NCBI GenBank assembly: GCA_031254455.1
Contig: JAIRUI010000092.1
Span: 1-20,778 of the forward strand
Direction: 5' to 3'
DNA length: 20,778 nucleotides
Origin: Chitinispirillales bacterium
GTDB taxonomy: Bacteria > Fibrobacterota > Chitinivibrionia > Chitinivibrionales > Chitinivibrionaceae
Shown here: piece by piece, positions 1 through 8,851 of the stretch
Layout: every line of letters begins with the position of its first letter
Position numbering within the stretch: position 1 is the first letter of the stretch
Position numbers and translations under genes: made by a program
The notes under the pieces: generated by a model
Database searches by the model: none
Told to the model about the DNA's origin: nothing
What the model saw: the letters and a program-made list of their open reading frames with translations, nothing else

Positions 1-42
1 TAATAAGAGAAAATCCGTTAAAATTATCTTGATTTTATAGAT

Positions 43-69
43 GTGTACACTCTGTGAATGCAATATAGT
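43..69 (+). promoter_or_regulatory. Possible promoter region of the TonB-C-like gene
   Basis: The 132 bases before the first gene are strongly AT-rich. A perfect 8-bp palindrome GTGTACAC lies at 43-50 and a TATAGT hexamer at 64-69 could serve as a -10 box. I see no convincing -35 at the right distance. A short dyad ATCCT/AGGAT (98-102 and 108-112) follows a T run and looks too weak to be a terminator. No recognisable ribosome binding site precedes the ATG at 133: the nearest purine-rich stretch, AGGATTG, is about 19 bases upstream. This is a weak call. Confidence 0.2.
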
Positions 70-132
70 ATTTTATATAAAAACATGGTATTTTTTTATC
101 CTTAACTAGGATTGAACCATTATTTTTAACTA

Positions 133-690
133 ATGAATAAATCTATTGAGAAATTTGCTAAAATTTTACTCTTTACAATTATAATTATCGTAGTAATTTT
201 AATTGTAAGGCGGTATTCTCAATACGCTTTTAAGTGTGTGAATTCAAATCCTGTTACAAAAATGTTTGATTATTCGGATATTGCAGTCGAAAGTGAAATC
301 AATGAGAAAAAAAACGTTGTCGATAAAGTTAAATATTTGAACGACACAGACATAAATATTAATAACGCCGAAAGTTTAGTTTGGATTTCTGGGTTTCGTA
401 ATGCAAACGATATTTCCGAGGAAATAAAATTTCATGCCGTTTCAATGAAATATAAATTTCATTTGCATAAAATTACACCTCCATCGCAGCAAGTTATCGT
501 TAAAATTTTGATTGATAAATACGGACGTGTATCGGACCCGCAAGTAATTTCACCCGATACGCTTTCAGAAAATTCGCGAAATTTAATATTGTCTGATTTG
601 ATGACTTGGCAGTTTGTGCAAATAAAACAAGACGGAAAAACAATTGCTTCTTTTCCACTTAATCTCAAAAATCGGCTTCAATCCCAATAA
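133..690 (+). CDS. Membrane-anchored TonB C-terminal-like protein
   Basis: A 185-residue protein with a hydrophobic segment at about residues 10-25 followed by arginines, so it is probably a single-pass inner-membrane protein with a periplasmic C-terminus. Residues 115-180 match the TonB_C pattern: a V-x-V-x-I-D-x-x-G-x-V-x-D-P-x-V-I-S strand region, then a helix ending L-x-x-W-Q-F, then a D-G-K turn and a final F-P-L strand. In this family the domain contacts outer-membrane receptors or mediates protein contacts in the periplasm. The usual proline-rich spacer of canonical TonB is absent and no ExbB/ExbD genes are nearby, so a true energy-transducing role is doubtful. The last 13 bases overlap the 3' end of the convergent OmpA-domain gene. 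No clear ribosome binding site supports the ATG, but no better start exists near it. The domain call is from pattern only. Confidence 0.55.
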   Translation: MNKSIEKFAKILLFTIIIIVVILIVRRYSQYAFKCVNSNPVTKMFDYSDIAVESEINEKKNVVDKVKYLNDTDININNAESLVWISGFRNANDISEEIKFHAVSMKYKFHLHKITPPSQQVIVKILIDKYGRVSDPQVISPDTLSENSRNLILSDLMTWQFVQIKQDGKTIASFPLNLKNRLQSQ

Positions 691-1385
691 ATTTCGATTC
701 TGCGATTTGCATTTTGCCCTCTTTGTGATCGGTTATCGGCAACTGGATTGTTAGCTCCGAAACCCGTTGCGGTAATTCTTGATTTGCTTATTCCTTTTGA
801 AACAAAATAATCTTTTACGGCATCAGCTCTTTTTTGTGAAATAATAATATTGTCTTTATATTCTCCTGTGTTGTCCGTATATCCGTAAATAATAATTTTT
901 GATTCAGGACATTCTTTAAGTTTTTTTAGAAAAGGGTATAAGTAAATGAGTGATGAATTTGGAATATCGACTTTTCCCAAAGCAAAAAAGATTCCTGTAA
1001 TTTCCGGTCTTGTAAAATTAAAATTTTGCGGGCAGCCGTATTTTTCTGCGATACCCGGTATATCAATGCAAACATCATATAAATTTATAATTAAGTCGCT
1101 GTCATTATCACACGTAGGGCACAAAATTTGCGCCAAGATATTATCTATTGAAAGTTTATTGTCAACTTCCATATTGATTTTAACGTTTGCGAAATCTTGC
1201 CAATATATAGCGTCAATTTTTTCGTCAATTTGTGTTGTCGAATATTCTGTATTGATTTCTTTTAGTTTTTTTTGTTTGGTTTTCGATGTTTTTTCTTTAA
1301 CTTTAGCCAATGTTTCCATTGGAAAAAAAACTACCCACGAGAAAAATCCCGTGAGTAGTATAGATGTAAACGTTTTAAATCGCAT
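678..1385 (-). CDS. OmpA-domain protein with degenerate thrombospondin type 3 segment
   Basis: A 235-residue protein with a signal peptide (hydrophobic core at about residues 7-21), a lysine-rich stretch (28-43), and a C-terminal OmpA-like peptidoglycan-binding domain from about residue 127. The domain shows G-Y-T-D-N-T-G at 168-174 and N-R-R at 227-229, which carry the Asp and Arg that bind diaminopimelate in OmpA_C domains. Residues 89-119 contain four cysteines and a D-N-D-S-D ... C-x-x-x-P-G ... G-C-P pattern. This looks like a worn thrombospondin type 3 calcium-binding repeat, which often precedes OmpA domains. No beta-barrel is visible, so it is probably a periplasmic or lattice protein. 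It starts 13 bases after the stop of the larger OmpA gene with only a weak TTAGGT site, which suggests translational coupling in one transcript. Confidence 0.8.
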   Translation of the reverse strand: MRFKTFTSILLTGFFSWVVFFPMETLAKVKEKTSKTKQKKLKEINTEYSTTQIDEKIDAIYWQDFANVKINMEVDNKLSIDNILAQILCPTCDNDSDLIINLYDVCIDIPGIAEKYGCPQNFNFTRPEITGIFFALGKVDIPNSSLIYLYPFLKKLKECPESKIIIYGYTDNTGEYKDNIIISQKRADAVKDYFVSKGISKSRITATGFGANNPVADNRSQRGQNANRRIEIYWD

Positions 1386-1398
1386 ACCTAATTAAAGA

Positions 1399-3378
1399 TT
1401 AGTCAATTCTTTTTAATTCAACGCGCCGGTTCAGTTCTTTTCCGGCAGGCGTATCGTTTTCTGCAATAGGAACGTCTGGACCATATCCGACCGCTTTGAG
1501 ACGGTTTGCCGGAACGCCCTGGTTAATGAAATACTTCATAACCGTTTCCGCTCTTTGCTGCGATAATTTCATATTCGCTTCGCGTTTACCGACATTATCG
1601 GTATGTCCTTGAATTTCAAGTTTAACTTCGGGCCAGTCGCGTAACGACTTGATAACCGCATCAAGCGCATCGTAAGAACCTCCAGTAAGAGTCGCTTTTC
1701 CGGTTTGGAAATTGACTCCTCTCAATATAAGTCCTTCTCTTGGTATCTCAATAGCGACCGGCGCAGGAGCTGGCATTTCGATAACCTCGACTACGGTAAC
1801 CGGATCCTGTTTAAACGAAACCGTAATAATCTGGTTTGACATAACGCTTGCAAAAGTATATTGCGCCAACGCACCCTGATTTTCACCGTTAACGGTCACT
1901 TGCTCAATTGAAAATCCTTCTGCCGGACCGAACGAATAAATTACCATAGTTCCTTCTTTTACGACATTCACGCCGACAGGGGTAATCGTTCCCTGACCAG
2001 CCGCAACGGAAGCGGTAATTGTATATGTCGGGATAGGTTTCGGAGCTTTTTCGACTTCTACTTCAAGCGTATCAATTCTATCAACATAAACCGTATCTAT
2101 AATACGAACGGTATCGCAAATCGGTTCCGGTTCCGCTATTGGACTGTCCGGAACAATGGTTTGACGTTTAACCATAAGTCCGTTCCAACCTATGGACGCT
2201 GCAAAAGCGACTTTCGGTTCTACCGCCGTTTCTATGAGAACGTTTTGTTGCGCCGACTCGTCAAAAGTCGCTAAGTCGCCATAATAAAAACCTTTTTTAT
2301 TCGACAAAGAAAGGTCAACGCCGGCGCTTATCGTAAGTCCGCTGGGAGTTAAAAAAGCAACTCCGGGAGAAATACGCATCGGATCGCTTTTCAAACTTCT
2401 ATTGTATTCGTTTATTTCGTACTTGTTGCGGAATTCAGGATGATCCCCAATATTACTATCATCTTTCACGACTTTCCAGGTTTGTTCTTGCTGAATACTG
2501 CCGAAACGAGGCTCCGCCGAGAAATCTACAAAAATACTTACCCACTCGGCCGGTCGAACTTCAAGACCGCTGTTAAGATAAAATACGTGTTCATTTATCC
2601 ACTGAAGCGTCCAACGCAGTCCGTAATTGAAGTGAAAAAGAACGGGGAAAACATCGGACATTTCTCTGAAATCCCATGTCCAAAGCATTTTCATATCTAT
2701 TTCCGTATTATTTGACGTATAAAAATGATATACACCGGATTCGGAACGTTTATCTGTATAATATAAGTGTCTAGGGAAATATCCCGCTCCTTGTCGTCCG
2801 CTCGGGATAGTGAGAGCTCCATAATAAGCCATTTCAAAAAATTTTCTGTGCGGATATGGGGGGTACTGAAATTTCACCGAGATATCAATGTCGCCGATTC
2901 CGCCTATTGTTTTAGACGTTTTATCGCCGGGCCAAAAATATTCATCATCAGGGTAACTTTTAAACTCCGTGTTTCCCATCCAGTCGATATAAACCGGAAC
3001 CATAACGGCCAAATCCAAGTATCTCGTTATACCGTAACTCAAACTTACATTAAACGTTTCTCTTGCGTAATCGGGAATTTTCAAACTCGGATCGGAATAA
3101 AGACCTTTAGAGTCGATTAGAGTAAGTTCACCATCTACATTATCCATATAATAACCGTATCGGTAAATATTTTTGATGAATTTTTTATCCATTGAATGGT
3201 TGCCGTAAACCTGAAACGACAGCCTGCCGAAACCTAAAGTTTGTGCAGACAACGTATTCCACAATCCCACTTGACCGAATTTACTGATGCTTTTCGTTTC
3301 GTCCGGATCGGGGGTAGCCGCTACATTCGAGATAATAATAACAGCGAAAATTAATCCCATTGTCAAAATCTTTTTCAT
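1399..3378 (-). CDS. OmpA-family outer membrane protein with InlB-like linker domain
   Basis: A 659-residue outer-membrane protein. A signal peptide (residues 1 to about 21, ending V-A-A) leads into a region of about 380 residues rich in aromatic, alternating-hydrophobic strands, consistent with a beta-barrel. A Pro/Glu-rich linker with D-T-V repeats (about 410-450) follows. Residues 451-523 resemble the divergent InlB B-repeat domain (G-x-G-x-I-T-P-x-G ... V-x-V-N-G ... I-x-V-x-F). Residues 548-659 form an OmpA C-terminal domain with G-H-T-D-N-V-G (591-597) and N-R-R-V-E-L (650-655), so it likely binds peptidoglycan. A good ribosome site (AAAAGGAG, 9 bases from the ATG) and a plausible promoter lie upstream. 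The gene is visibly richer in GC than its neighbours, as expected for a highly expressed envelope protein. It is followed at once by the smaller OmpA-domain gene. Confidence 0.88.
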   Translation of the reverse strand: MKKILTMGLIFAVIIISNVAATPDPDETKSISKFGQVGLWNTLSAQTLGFGRLSFQVYGNHSMDKKFIKNIYRYGYYMDNVDGELTLIDSKGLYSDPSLKIPDYARETFNVSLSYGITRYLDLAVMVPVYIDWMGNTEFKSYPDDEYFWPGDKTSKTIGGIGDIDISVKFQYPPYPHRKFFEMAYYGALTIPSGRQGAGYFPRHLYYTDKRSESGVYHFYTSNNTEIDMKMLWTWDFREMSDVFPVLFHFNYGLRWTLQWINEHVFYLNSGLEVRPAEWVSIFVDFSAEPRFGSIQQEQTWKVVKDDSNIGDHPEFRNKYEINEYNRSLKSDPMRISPGVAFLTPSGLTISAGVDLSLSNKKGFYYGDLATFDESAQQNVLIETAVEPKVAFAASIGWNGLMVKRQTIVPDSPIAEPEPICDTVRIIDTVYVDRIDTLEVEVEKAPKPIPTYTITASVAAGQGTITPVGVNVVKEGTMVIYSFGPAEGFSIEQVTVNGENQGALAQYTFASVMSNQIITVSFKQDPVTVVEVIEMPAPAPVAIEIPREGLILRGVNFQTGKATLTGGSYDALDAVIKSLRDWPEVKLEIQGHTDNVGKREANMKLSQQRAETVMKYFINQGVPANRLKAVGYGPDVPIAENDTPAGKELNRRVELKRID

Positions 3379-3387
3379 TGAACAACA

Positions 3388-3395
3388 CTCCTTTT
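3388..3395 (-). promoter_or_regulatory. Ribosome binding site of the large OmpA gene
   Basis: On the minus strand the sequence AAAAGGAG ends 9 bases before the ATG at 3378. It is one of the strongest Shine-Dalgarno matches in the window and fixes this start, which also places a normal signal peptide at the N-terminus. Confidence 0.8.
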
Positions 3396-3428
3396 ATAAA
3401 GTATTTTTTATGCATATCAAACATAAAT

Positions 3429-3456
3429 ATAATATATGTACTAATGAAATTCGCAA
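3429..3456 (-). promoter_or_regulatory. Predicted sigma-70-type promoter of the OmpA pair
   Basis: On the minus strand TTGCGA (3451-3456) is followed after 16 bases by TATTAT (3429-3434), reasonable matches to -35 and -10 boxes. Transcription would start near 3422, giving a leader of about 44 bases before the ATG at 3378. The 112-bp gap to the helicase gene, compared with 8-13 bp gaps on either side, supports an independent promoter here. Pattern match only, in an AT-rich background where such matches are common. Confidence 0.5.
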
Positions 3457-3490
3457 TTTTTTATATTTTTCAATAATAATGTGGTAATAT

Positions 3491-5155
3491 TTACATGTAA
3501 ACAATTTCGTAAGGATAGCCCTGCTCGGCAAGAAATATCTGTCTTTTCATCGCAAATTCAAGTTCTACGGTGTCGCGTGTTACTACTGAATAAAAAATCG
3601 CTTGCGAACTGTTTCGCTTAGGACGCAGTATTCTTCCAAGTCGCTGAGCTTCTTCTTGACGGCTTCCAAACATCCCGGAAATCTGAATCGCGACATTGGC
3701 GTCCGGTAAATCTACCGCCATATTTCCTACTCGCGATAAAACAAGTACGTTTAAGTCGCCGTTGCGAAATTTTTCGTAAAGAGCGTCACGTTCCGAATTT
3801 TTCATATTACCTTTAATTACGGGTGCGTTAAATTTTTTGCCGTGTTCGTCAATTTGATTTATATATTGTCCAAGAATCAGGATTTTCTCCCCTTTGTGTT
3901 TTTTAAGTAAATCGGCAACGACCGATATTTTGTTTTTATTTTCGTATGCTACTCTTACTTGCTCGCGTTTTGTTAAAGACAAGAAACCGATTTTTGAATA
4001 TTCGTCTAAATCCACACGTATTTCTACACATTTTGCCGTTGCGATCCAACCGTCTTTTTCCAAATCTTTCCAAGGGACGTCAAATTTTTTCGGACCGATT
4101 AATGCAAAAACGTTTGTCTGTAAATTATCCTCGCGAATGAGCGTCGCGGTAAGTCCGAGTCGTCGTCTCGCCTGAATTTCCGCCGTGAATTTAAATACAG
4201 GAGCGGGAAGTAAATGAACCTCGTCGTAAATTATCAATCCCCAATCCTGTGAGTTGAAAATTCCGAAATGCATAAAATCTTCTTCTTTATCTCTACGGTA
4301 AGTCAAAATTTGATAAGTTGCGATGGTTATCGGTTTAATTTCTTTTTGTTCTCCGCTATATTCGCCGATTTCGTCTTCATTAAGATTTGTACGATTTAGT
4401 ATTTCGCGCTTCCATTGGTGCGCCGCAGTTATATTGGTAACTAAAATCAGTGTTTTTTTTGAAATTTTTTCCATAGTTTTTATTCCGACGATAGTTTTTC
4501 CTGCACCGCATGGAAGTACCACGACACCGCTTGTTCCGCGTAAGTTGTCGTTTCCTATGAATGAATCCACTGCAGATTTTTGATAGTTACGTAAAACGAA
4601 CGGTATATTATCTTTGCCGATTTCAAGCATTTTTATATTATAATCCTCGCCGTCGACAAATCCCGCAATATCATTGACGGGAAAATTCAAATCAATGAAT
4701 TTTTGTTTTAAGATCCCGCGAAATTTTGGTTCAACAATTACGGTATCACCATCAATTTCTACAATATCAATAATAGAAGGGTTTTTTACTAATTGTGAAA
4801 GTAAATCTTTATCGTCTGATTCCAATGAAAGCCGTCCGTCCGAAAACTTTACCATATTTATTTTTCCGAACCTCTCGCTTATATCTTTAATGTCTTTTAT
4901 TACATTTGCCGGAATAGTGTATTTAGTGTAATCTTCAAGGGCGGAAATTATATTGTCGGCAACAAGTCCTATGGCTTTTGCATTCCAAAGCGAAAGTGGA
5001 GTTATGGAATACGAATGAACGTGTTCCGGACTTTTTTCCAAATGTGCGAAACTTGAAAGTAAATCGCGGGCGCATGTGAATTTTGGGTTGTTAACTTCTA
5101 ATAAAATAGTGCCGTCACTCTGAATTATTAGCGGATTATTTGGGTTGTATGTCAT
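3491..5155 (-). CDS. XPB/ERCC3-type DNA repair helicase
   Basis: A 554-residue superfamily 2 helicase of the bacterial XPB type. Residues 1 to about 160 form the N-terminal region typical of the family (helicase_XPB/DRD-like). The core then shows R-N-Y-Q (189-192), Walker A P-C-G-A-G-K-T (215-221), the DEVH box (311-314), T-A-T (336-338) followed closely by R-E-D at 341-343, which is the XPB-specific RED motif, and motif VI Q-R-L-G-R-I-L-R-P-K-R (504-514). In this family the enzyme unwinds DNA 3' to 5' using ATP and acts in nucleotide excision repair. The archaeal partner nuclease Bax1 is not encoded next to it. The start lies 8 bases after the kinase stop with no clear Shine-Dalgarno site, so translation probably depends on the upstream gene. 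A 12-base palindrome (TTTACATGTAAA) spans the stop codon. Confidence 0.9.
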   Translation of the reverse strand: MTYNPNNPLIIQSDGTILLEVNNPKFTCARDLLSSFAHLEKSPEHVHSYSITPLSLWNAKAIGLVADNIISALEDYTKYTIPANVIKDIKDISERFGKINMVKFSDGRLSLESDDKDLLSQLVKNPSIIDIVEIDGDTVIVEPKFRGILKQKFIDLNFPVNDIAGFVDGEDYNIKMLEIGKDNIPFVLRNYQKSAVDSFIGNDNLRGTSGVVVLPCGAGKTIVGIKTMEKISKKTLILVTNITAAHQWKREILNRTNLNEDEIGEYSGEQKEIKPITIATYQILTYRRDKEEDFMHFGIFNSQDWGLIIYDEVHLLPAPVFKFTAEIQARRRLGLTATLIREDNLQTNVFALIGPKKFDVPWKDLEKDGWIATAKCVEIRVDLDEYSKIGFLSLTKREQVRVAYENKNKISVVADLLKKHKGEKILILGQYINQIDEHGKKFNAPVIKGNMKNSERDALYEKFRNGDLNVLVLSRVGNMAVDLPDANVAIQISGMFGSRQEEAQRLGRILRPKRNSSQAIFYSVVTRDTVELEFAMKRQIFLAEQGYPYEIVYM

Positions 5156-5163
5156 TTTATTAT

Positions 5164-8100
5164 TTATTCTAAAAGCGCTTCAATCAATTTTTTTTCTATT
5201 TTATCGTATGCGAATTCTTGGGTTTGTTCTTTGATAAATGCAATCAATTCGCTGTTTTTACTGTAGGTGAACTGGTCAAGTTTTGCAATAATTTTGTTCA
5301 TGCTGTTGATATCATAGTCTATGACCGCTTGCAGTAATTCTTTTAGTAGCTCTTCATCGGGAGTTTCGCGCGTTTCACGAGGATTGTATTGTTTTTTTAT
5401 GTCGTCAAAATCAATTAAAAGTTTTTTTATTTCGGAAACCAAATTGTTTGTAGATTCGGTTAGTAATTTGTTCGTAAATAAAACTTGCTCAATATCTCCT
5501 TTTTTGGCAAATATCTCCGCTTCTTTAGCCAGATTGCCGCATTCCATAGCCCCTATTCCGTAGTAACTGCCTTTAATTCCGTGAATCAAAATTGTATATT
5601 CGTTAAGGGTTTCATATTTAACAATTAACAAATTTTGTATAAGCGGCGGTATATTCTTTACAAACGAATCAAGAATTTTTATATATAAGTCGGCCATTTG
5701 TCCGAAATTATCAAGCGCCAAAGTGATATTCAATCCTTTTATATTTATGTTATTCAAATAATTACGGGCGATTAGTTCATTATTTTCGACTGTAATCGTT
5801 TCTTTTGATTCCTCTTCTGTAAGGTTGAGCGTTTTATTGTCTTGTTTGCTGTGAATATATTTCATAAGAATACTTTCTATATTAGATTTGCTGATTGGTT
5901 TTTTGATATGGTAATTAAATCCGTTTTTGTAGAAGATGTTGTCGGAGATAGCAACGTTGGCGGTAAGGGCGACTATAATAATATTTTTTGCGTAATCGGA
6001 ATTTATTCCGCGAATTCGTTTAACGGTTTCTATTCCGTCCATTGTAGGCATCATGTGATCCATAAGCACAATATCATAAATTTTTTCTTCAGATTTGATT
6101 TTGTTAATTGCACTCTCTCCGTTTAAAACGCAGTCCACGTCAAGTCCATAGCAAAGCAATAACTCTTTTGCAACGTCTAAATTCGCTTTTACGTCATCCA
6201 CAACTAATACCTTTCCGTACGGCATATAAAGATTTTTATTCATAGGCGATGGTTCGTTCTTGTTTTGCAGGATGTTGGAAGGATTAGCCGCGGCAATATC
6301 CGAAATTTCAAAATTTCCTATGGGTGTACTGTCGATTATTGTTTGATTTATTAAGAAACTGAATTCGCTTCCTATACCTACTTCGCTTAATATTTTAATT
6401 TTTCCGCCCATGATTTTTACAAGTTCCCGCGCAATTGAGAATCCGATTCCGATGCCTCCGTGTTTTTTAGAGAACGAAGAATCAATTTGTGAAAAACCGG
6501 AAAGCATGTTTTTTTGCGATAAGGCGTCAATACCTATGCCGGTATCTTTCACCGAAAAATTTATACCAACTTCCATTTCGTTTCTGGTTTCTTCTTTTAG
6601 TGAGATTGTAATACGTCCTTTGTTGGTAAACTTTAACGCATTTGATATTAAATTATTTAAAATATTTTTAATTTTATTATTGTCGCCGAACATTTTTCTG
6701 GGGAGTTTTGGGTCGATATCTAAGGCAAAAATAATGCTGCTGTTTTCAGTATTTTTGATATTTGTATCATATATATCTTTAATCATATTCTTTAAATCAT
6801 ATTCTTTAGGAATGATTGTAATTTGATTTTGTTGGATTTTTAGAAATTCAAAAATTTTATTGACAATTTCAAGTAAATTTACTCCGTTTTTTAAAATTTT
6901 CTCAAAATATTCTTGAATGTCTTCATTAACATTTTTTTTCTGCGAAGCAATTTCGCTTAAGCCTACAATTGAGTTTATAGGCGTTATGATTTCATGTGAA
7001 ATCGTTGCTAAAAATTCTATTTTTGATTTGTTGCTGATTTCTGATATTAAAATCGCTTTGTTTTTATCTTCTTCGGCTTCTTTCCGAATAATTGTTGAGG
7101 CGATTACAGAACAAACATTTCGAATGATTTTTTTATCTATTTTATCAAATTTTGCGAAATCATCAAATATTTCTATTGTCAAGGCAGCCTTGTATTTGCC
7201 GTTTATATAAATCGGTGAAATTAAAAAAGATTTTATTCCCGCTTTAGTTATGGATTCATATTTTTGTTCTGCCGCTACGTTTTCACAGTAAATTATTGGC
7301 GGGAAACAACCTTGCGCGAGATCGTCAGGAATAGCGTCGCCGTTAATTAAAGCATCCATTGCATCTTCGGTCGCGTCTGTGGAAATAGAAACTGGAAAAC
7401 AATATTGTTTATGTAAACACATCTTATTTTTTTCTGCATCTAAAAATGCAATTCTTATTATGTGTGATTTAGAAACATAGTTAATGGAATCGTTAATAAT
7501 GGAAATTAATTTTGATATGCAACCGTTGAATTCCTGAATTCCTATAAACGCATTTGATAAACGCAATGAAATACTTTCCGTAAATAGCAGATTTTGCAGC
7601 ATTTTTTTTATTTCACGGGCTTTTGATAACGATTTGTTTGAATAAGTCATCCTCATAATCATTTTATTTATTTCCAATGCAAAAGTCAATATCTCTTTGT
7701 TTGAGCAATGTCTATTTAAGTTTAAGAAAGATCCTTGCTTTAAACTTTCAATTTCTTCATTAATTTTTTCAAGCGGCGATATAGTTAATTTCACGGTAAG
7801 AAAAAATAGGATTGCAGACAGAAACGCGAGTAAAGTAAAAATAAATAAAATAGCGTAAGAAACGCTTTTTAATGAGATATTTTGCACGTAATCGTAATTT
7901 ATATACCCAAGAATCGTTATGTTTTTATAATTTGTTATTTTCCCGTACATTTTTGAACCGTTAAACGAGAAATAGAAAGGAATTTTTTCCTGCTTTTTTA
8001 AAATGTCTTTGATTGAAATGTTTTCAAAACGTTTTTCTGTTTTTTCTCCCCTTGAATCTGCTATAATAGTCCCGTTATCACTTATTATCATACATCCGCC

Positions 8101-8841
8101 GTTAAACGAGAAATTCATATTTTTCAAGAAATTTTCGAATTCTATCTGTTCCAAAATATTTTTGGTCGGTATGACATACCCTATTTGTACTATGCCTTTT
8201 TTGTCTTTTCTTGCAACGCCGATGTATTGAGCGATTTCTCTGTCAACTCCTCTTTTTTGCGGGTTTTGTGCGATTTCAAGTCCGGTATCGGATAATATTT
8301 CCGTAAAAGGCAGAGTTTGTTCTCTTAAATAAAAATTTAATCCTATCATACCGCTTATTTCTGCGACGGAACTATGGGTTAGAACTCCGTTTTCATCAAT
8401 GACATGAATCTCGTCCGCACCGATTTCTGCGGCAAGTTCTTTTAGTTTTTGAGTTTGTAAAATTGAATTATCGTTTTTTATTTTTTGCGCTACTTCTCTG
8501 CACAAATTAAGTTGTTGGTCGTTAAGTATGTTGAACATATTGTAAACTCTATTTGAATTTTTTTCAATTGTAATAGCAAATTGTATTTTATCAAGTAATT
8601 CGTCGATTATGGAATTGGACAGTTTAACGCTCTGTCTTTGCATAATTGCGGAGGAAAAATACGAAACGGTCAGTATTATAGAAAGTATGATGAAAATAAT
8701 AGCGATTATTAGTTTTCTACGAACGCTGATTTTCAAATTACCGGTATTTACAGTCGGCAATTTTGTTGAAATTGTAATTCTTTCTTCTTCCTGTTCAATT
8801 GATTTTATTATTTCTATTATTTCGGATTCCAGAGTTTCCAA
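5164..8841 (-). CDS. Hybrid sensor histidine kinase with REC and HPt domains
   Basis: A 1225-residue inner-membrane phosphorelay kinase. The order is: cytoplasmic N-terminus (1-40), transmembrane helix (about 43-63), dCache-like periplasmic sensor (about 75-320), second helix (about 327-350), HAMP-like linker, GAF-like domain (about 430-585), HisKA with H616, and HATPase with N730/N734, D-T-G-I-G (766-770) and G-G-I-G-I-G (795-800). A receiver domain follows with D882/D883, phosphoacceptor D928, T960 and K981, then an HPt domain with H1087 in I-H-G-I-K-G. A helical tail runs from about 1160 to 1225. The H box reads H-E-I-I-T-P where H-E-x-R-T-P is usual. The start codon is TTG with AAGGCGG upstream; no ATG occurs before the first membrane helix. 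The HPt implies a separate response regulator, not present in this window. The signal sensed cannot be told. Confidence 0.92.
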   Translation of the reverse strand: METLESEIIEIIKSIEQEEERITISTKLPTVNTGNLKISVRRKLIIAIIFIILSIILTVSYFSSAIMQRQSVKLSNSIIDELLDKIQFAITIEKNSNRVYNMFNILNDQQLNLCREVAQKIKNDNSILQTQKLKELAAEIGADEIHVIDENGVLTHSSVAEISGMIGLNFYLREQTLPFTEILSDTGLEIAQNPQKRGVDREIAQYIGVARKDKKGIVQIGYVIPTKNILEQIEFENFLKNMNFSFNGGCMIISDNGTIIADSRGEKTEKRFENISIKDILKKQEKIPFYFSFNGSKMYGKITNYKNITILGYINYDYVQNISLKSVSYAILFIFTLLAFLSAILFFLTVKLTISPLEKINEEIESLKQGSFLNLNRHCSNKEILTFALEINKMIMRMTYSNKSLSKAREIKKMLQNLLFTESISLRLSNAFIGIQEFNGCISKLISIINDSINYVSKSHIIRIAFLDAEKNKMCLHKQYCFPVSISTDATEDAMDALINGDAIPDDLAQGCFPPIIYCENVAAEQKYESITKAGIKSFLISPIYINGKYKAALTIEIFDDFAKFDKIDKKIIRNVCSVIASTIIRKEAEEDKNKAILISEISNKSKIEFLATISHEIITPINSIVGLSEIASQKKNVNEDIQEYFEKILKNGVNLLEIVNKIFEFLKIQQNQITIIPKEYDLKNMIKDIYDTNIKNTENSSIIFALDIDPKLPRKMFGDNNKIKNILNNLISNALKFTNKGRITISLKEETRNEMEVGINFSVKDTGIGIDALSQKNMLSGFSQIDSSFSKKHGGIGIGFSIARELVKIMGGKIKILSEVGIGSEFSFLINQTIIDSTPIGNFEISDIAAANPSNILQNKNEPSPMNKNLYMPYGKVLVVDDVKANLDVAKELLLCYGLDVDCVLNGESAINKIKSEEKIYDIVLMDHMMPTMDGIETVKRIRGINSDYAKNIIIVALTANVAISDNIFYKNGFNYHIKKPISKSNIESILMKYIHSKQDNKTLNLTEEESKETITVENNELIARNYLNNINIKGLNITLALDNFGQMADLYIKILDSFVKNIPPLIQNLLIVKYETLNEYTILIHGIKGSYYGIGAMECGNLAKEAEIFAKKGDIEQVLFTNKLLTESTNNLVSEIKKLLIDFDDIKKQYNPRETRETPDEELLKELLQAVIDYDINSMNKIIAKLDQFTYSKNSELIAFIKEQTQEFAYDKIEKKLIEALLE

Positions 8842-8851
8842 AATTTCCGCC

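Noticed and set aside
98..119. tRNA T-arm-like sequence GGTTCAATCC on the minus strand
   Set aside because: The flanking bases do not form a five-pair T stem, there is no acceptor or anticodon arm, and a tRNA would run into the gene starting at 133.
3490..3501. 12-base perfect palindrome TTTACATGTAAA across the helicase stop codon
   Set aside because: Short, AT-rich and without a T run or second copy; not supported as a terminator or operator.
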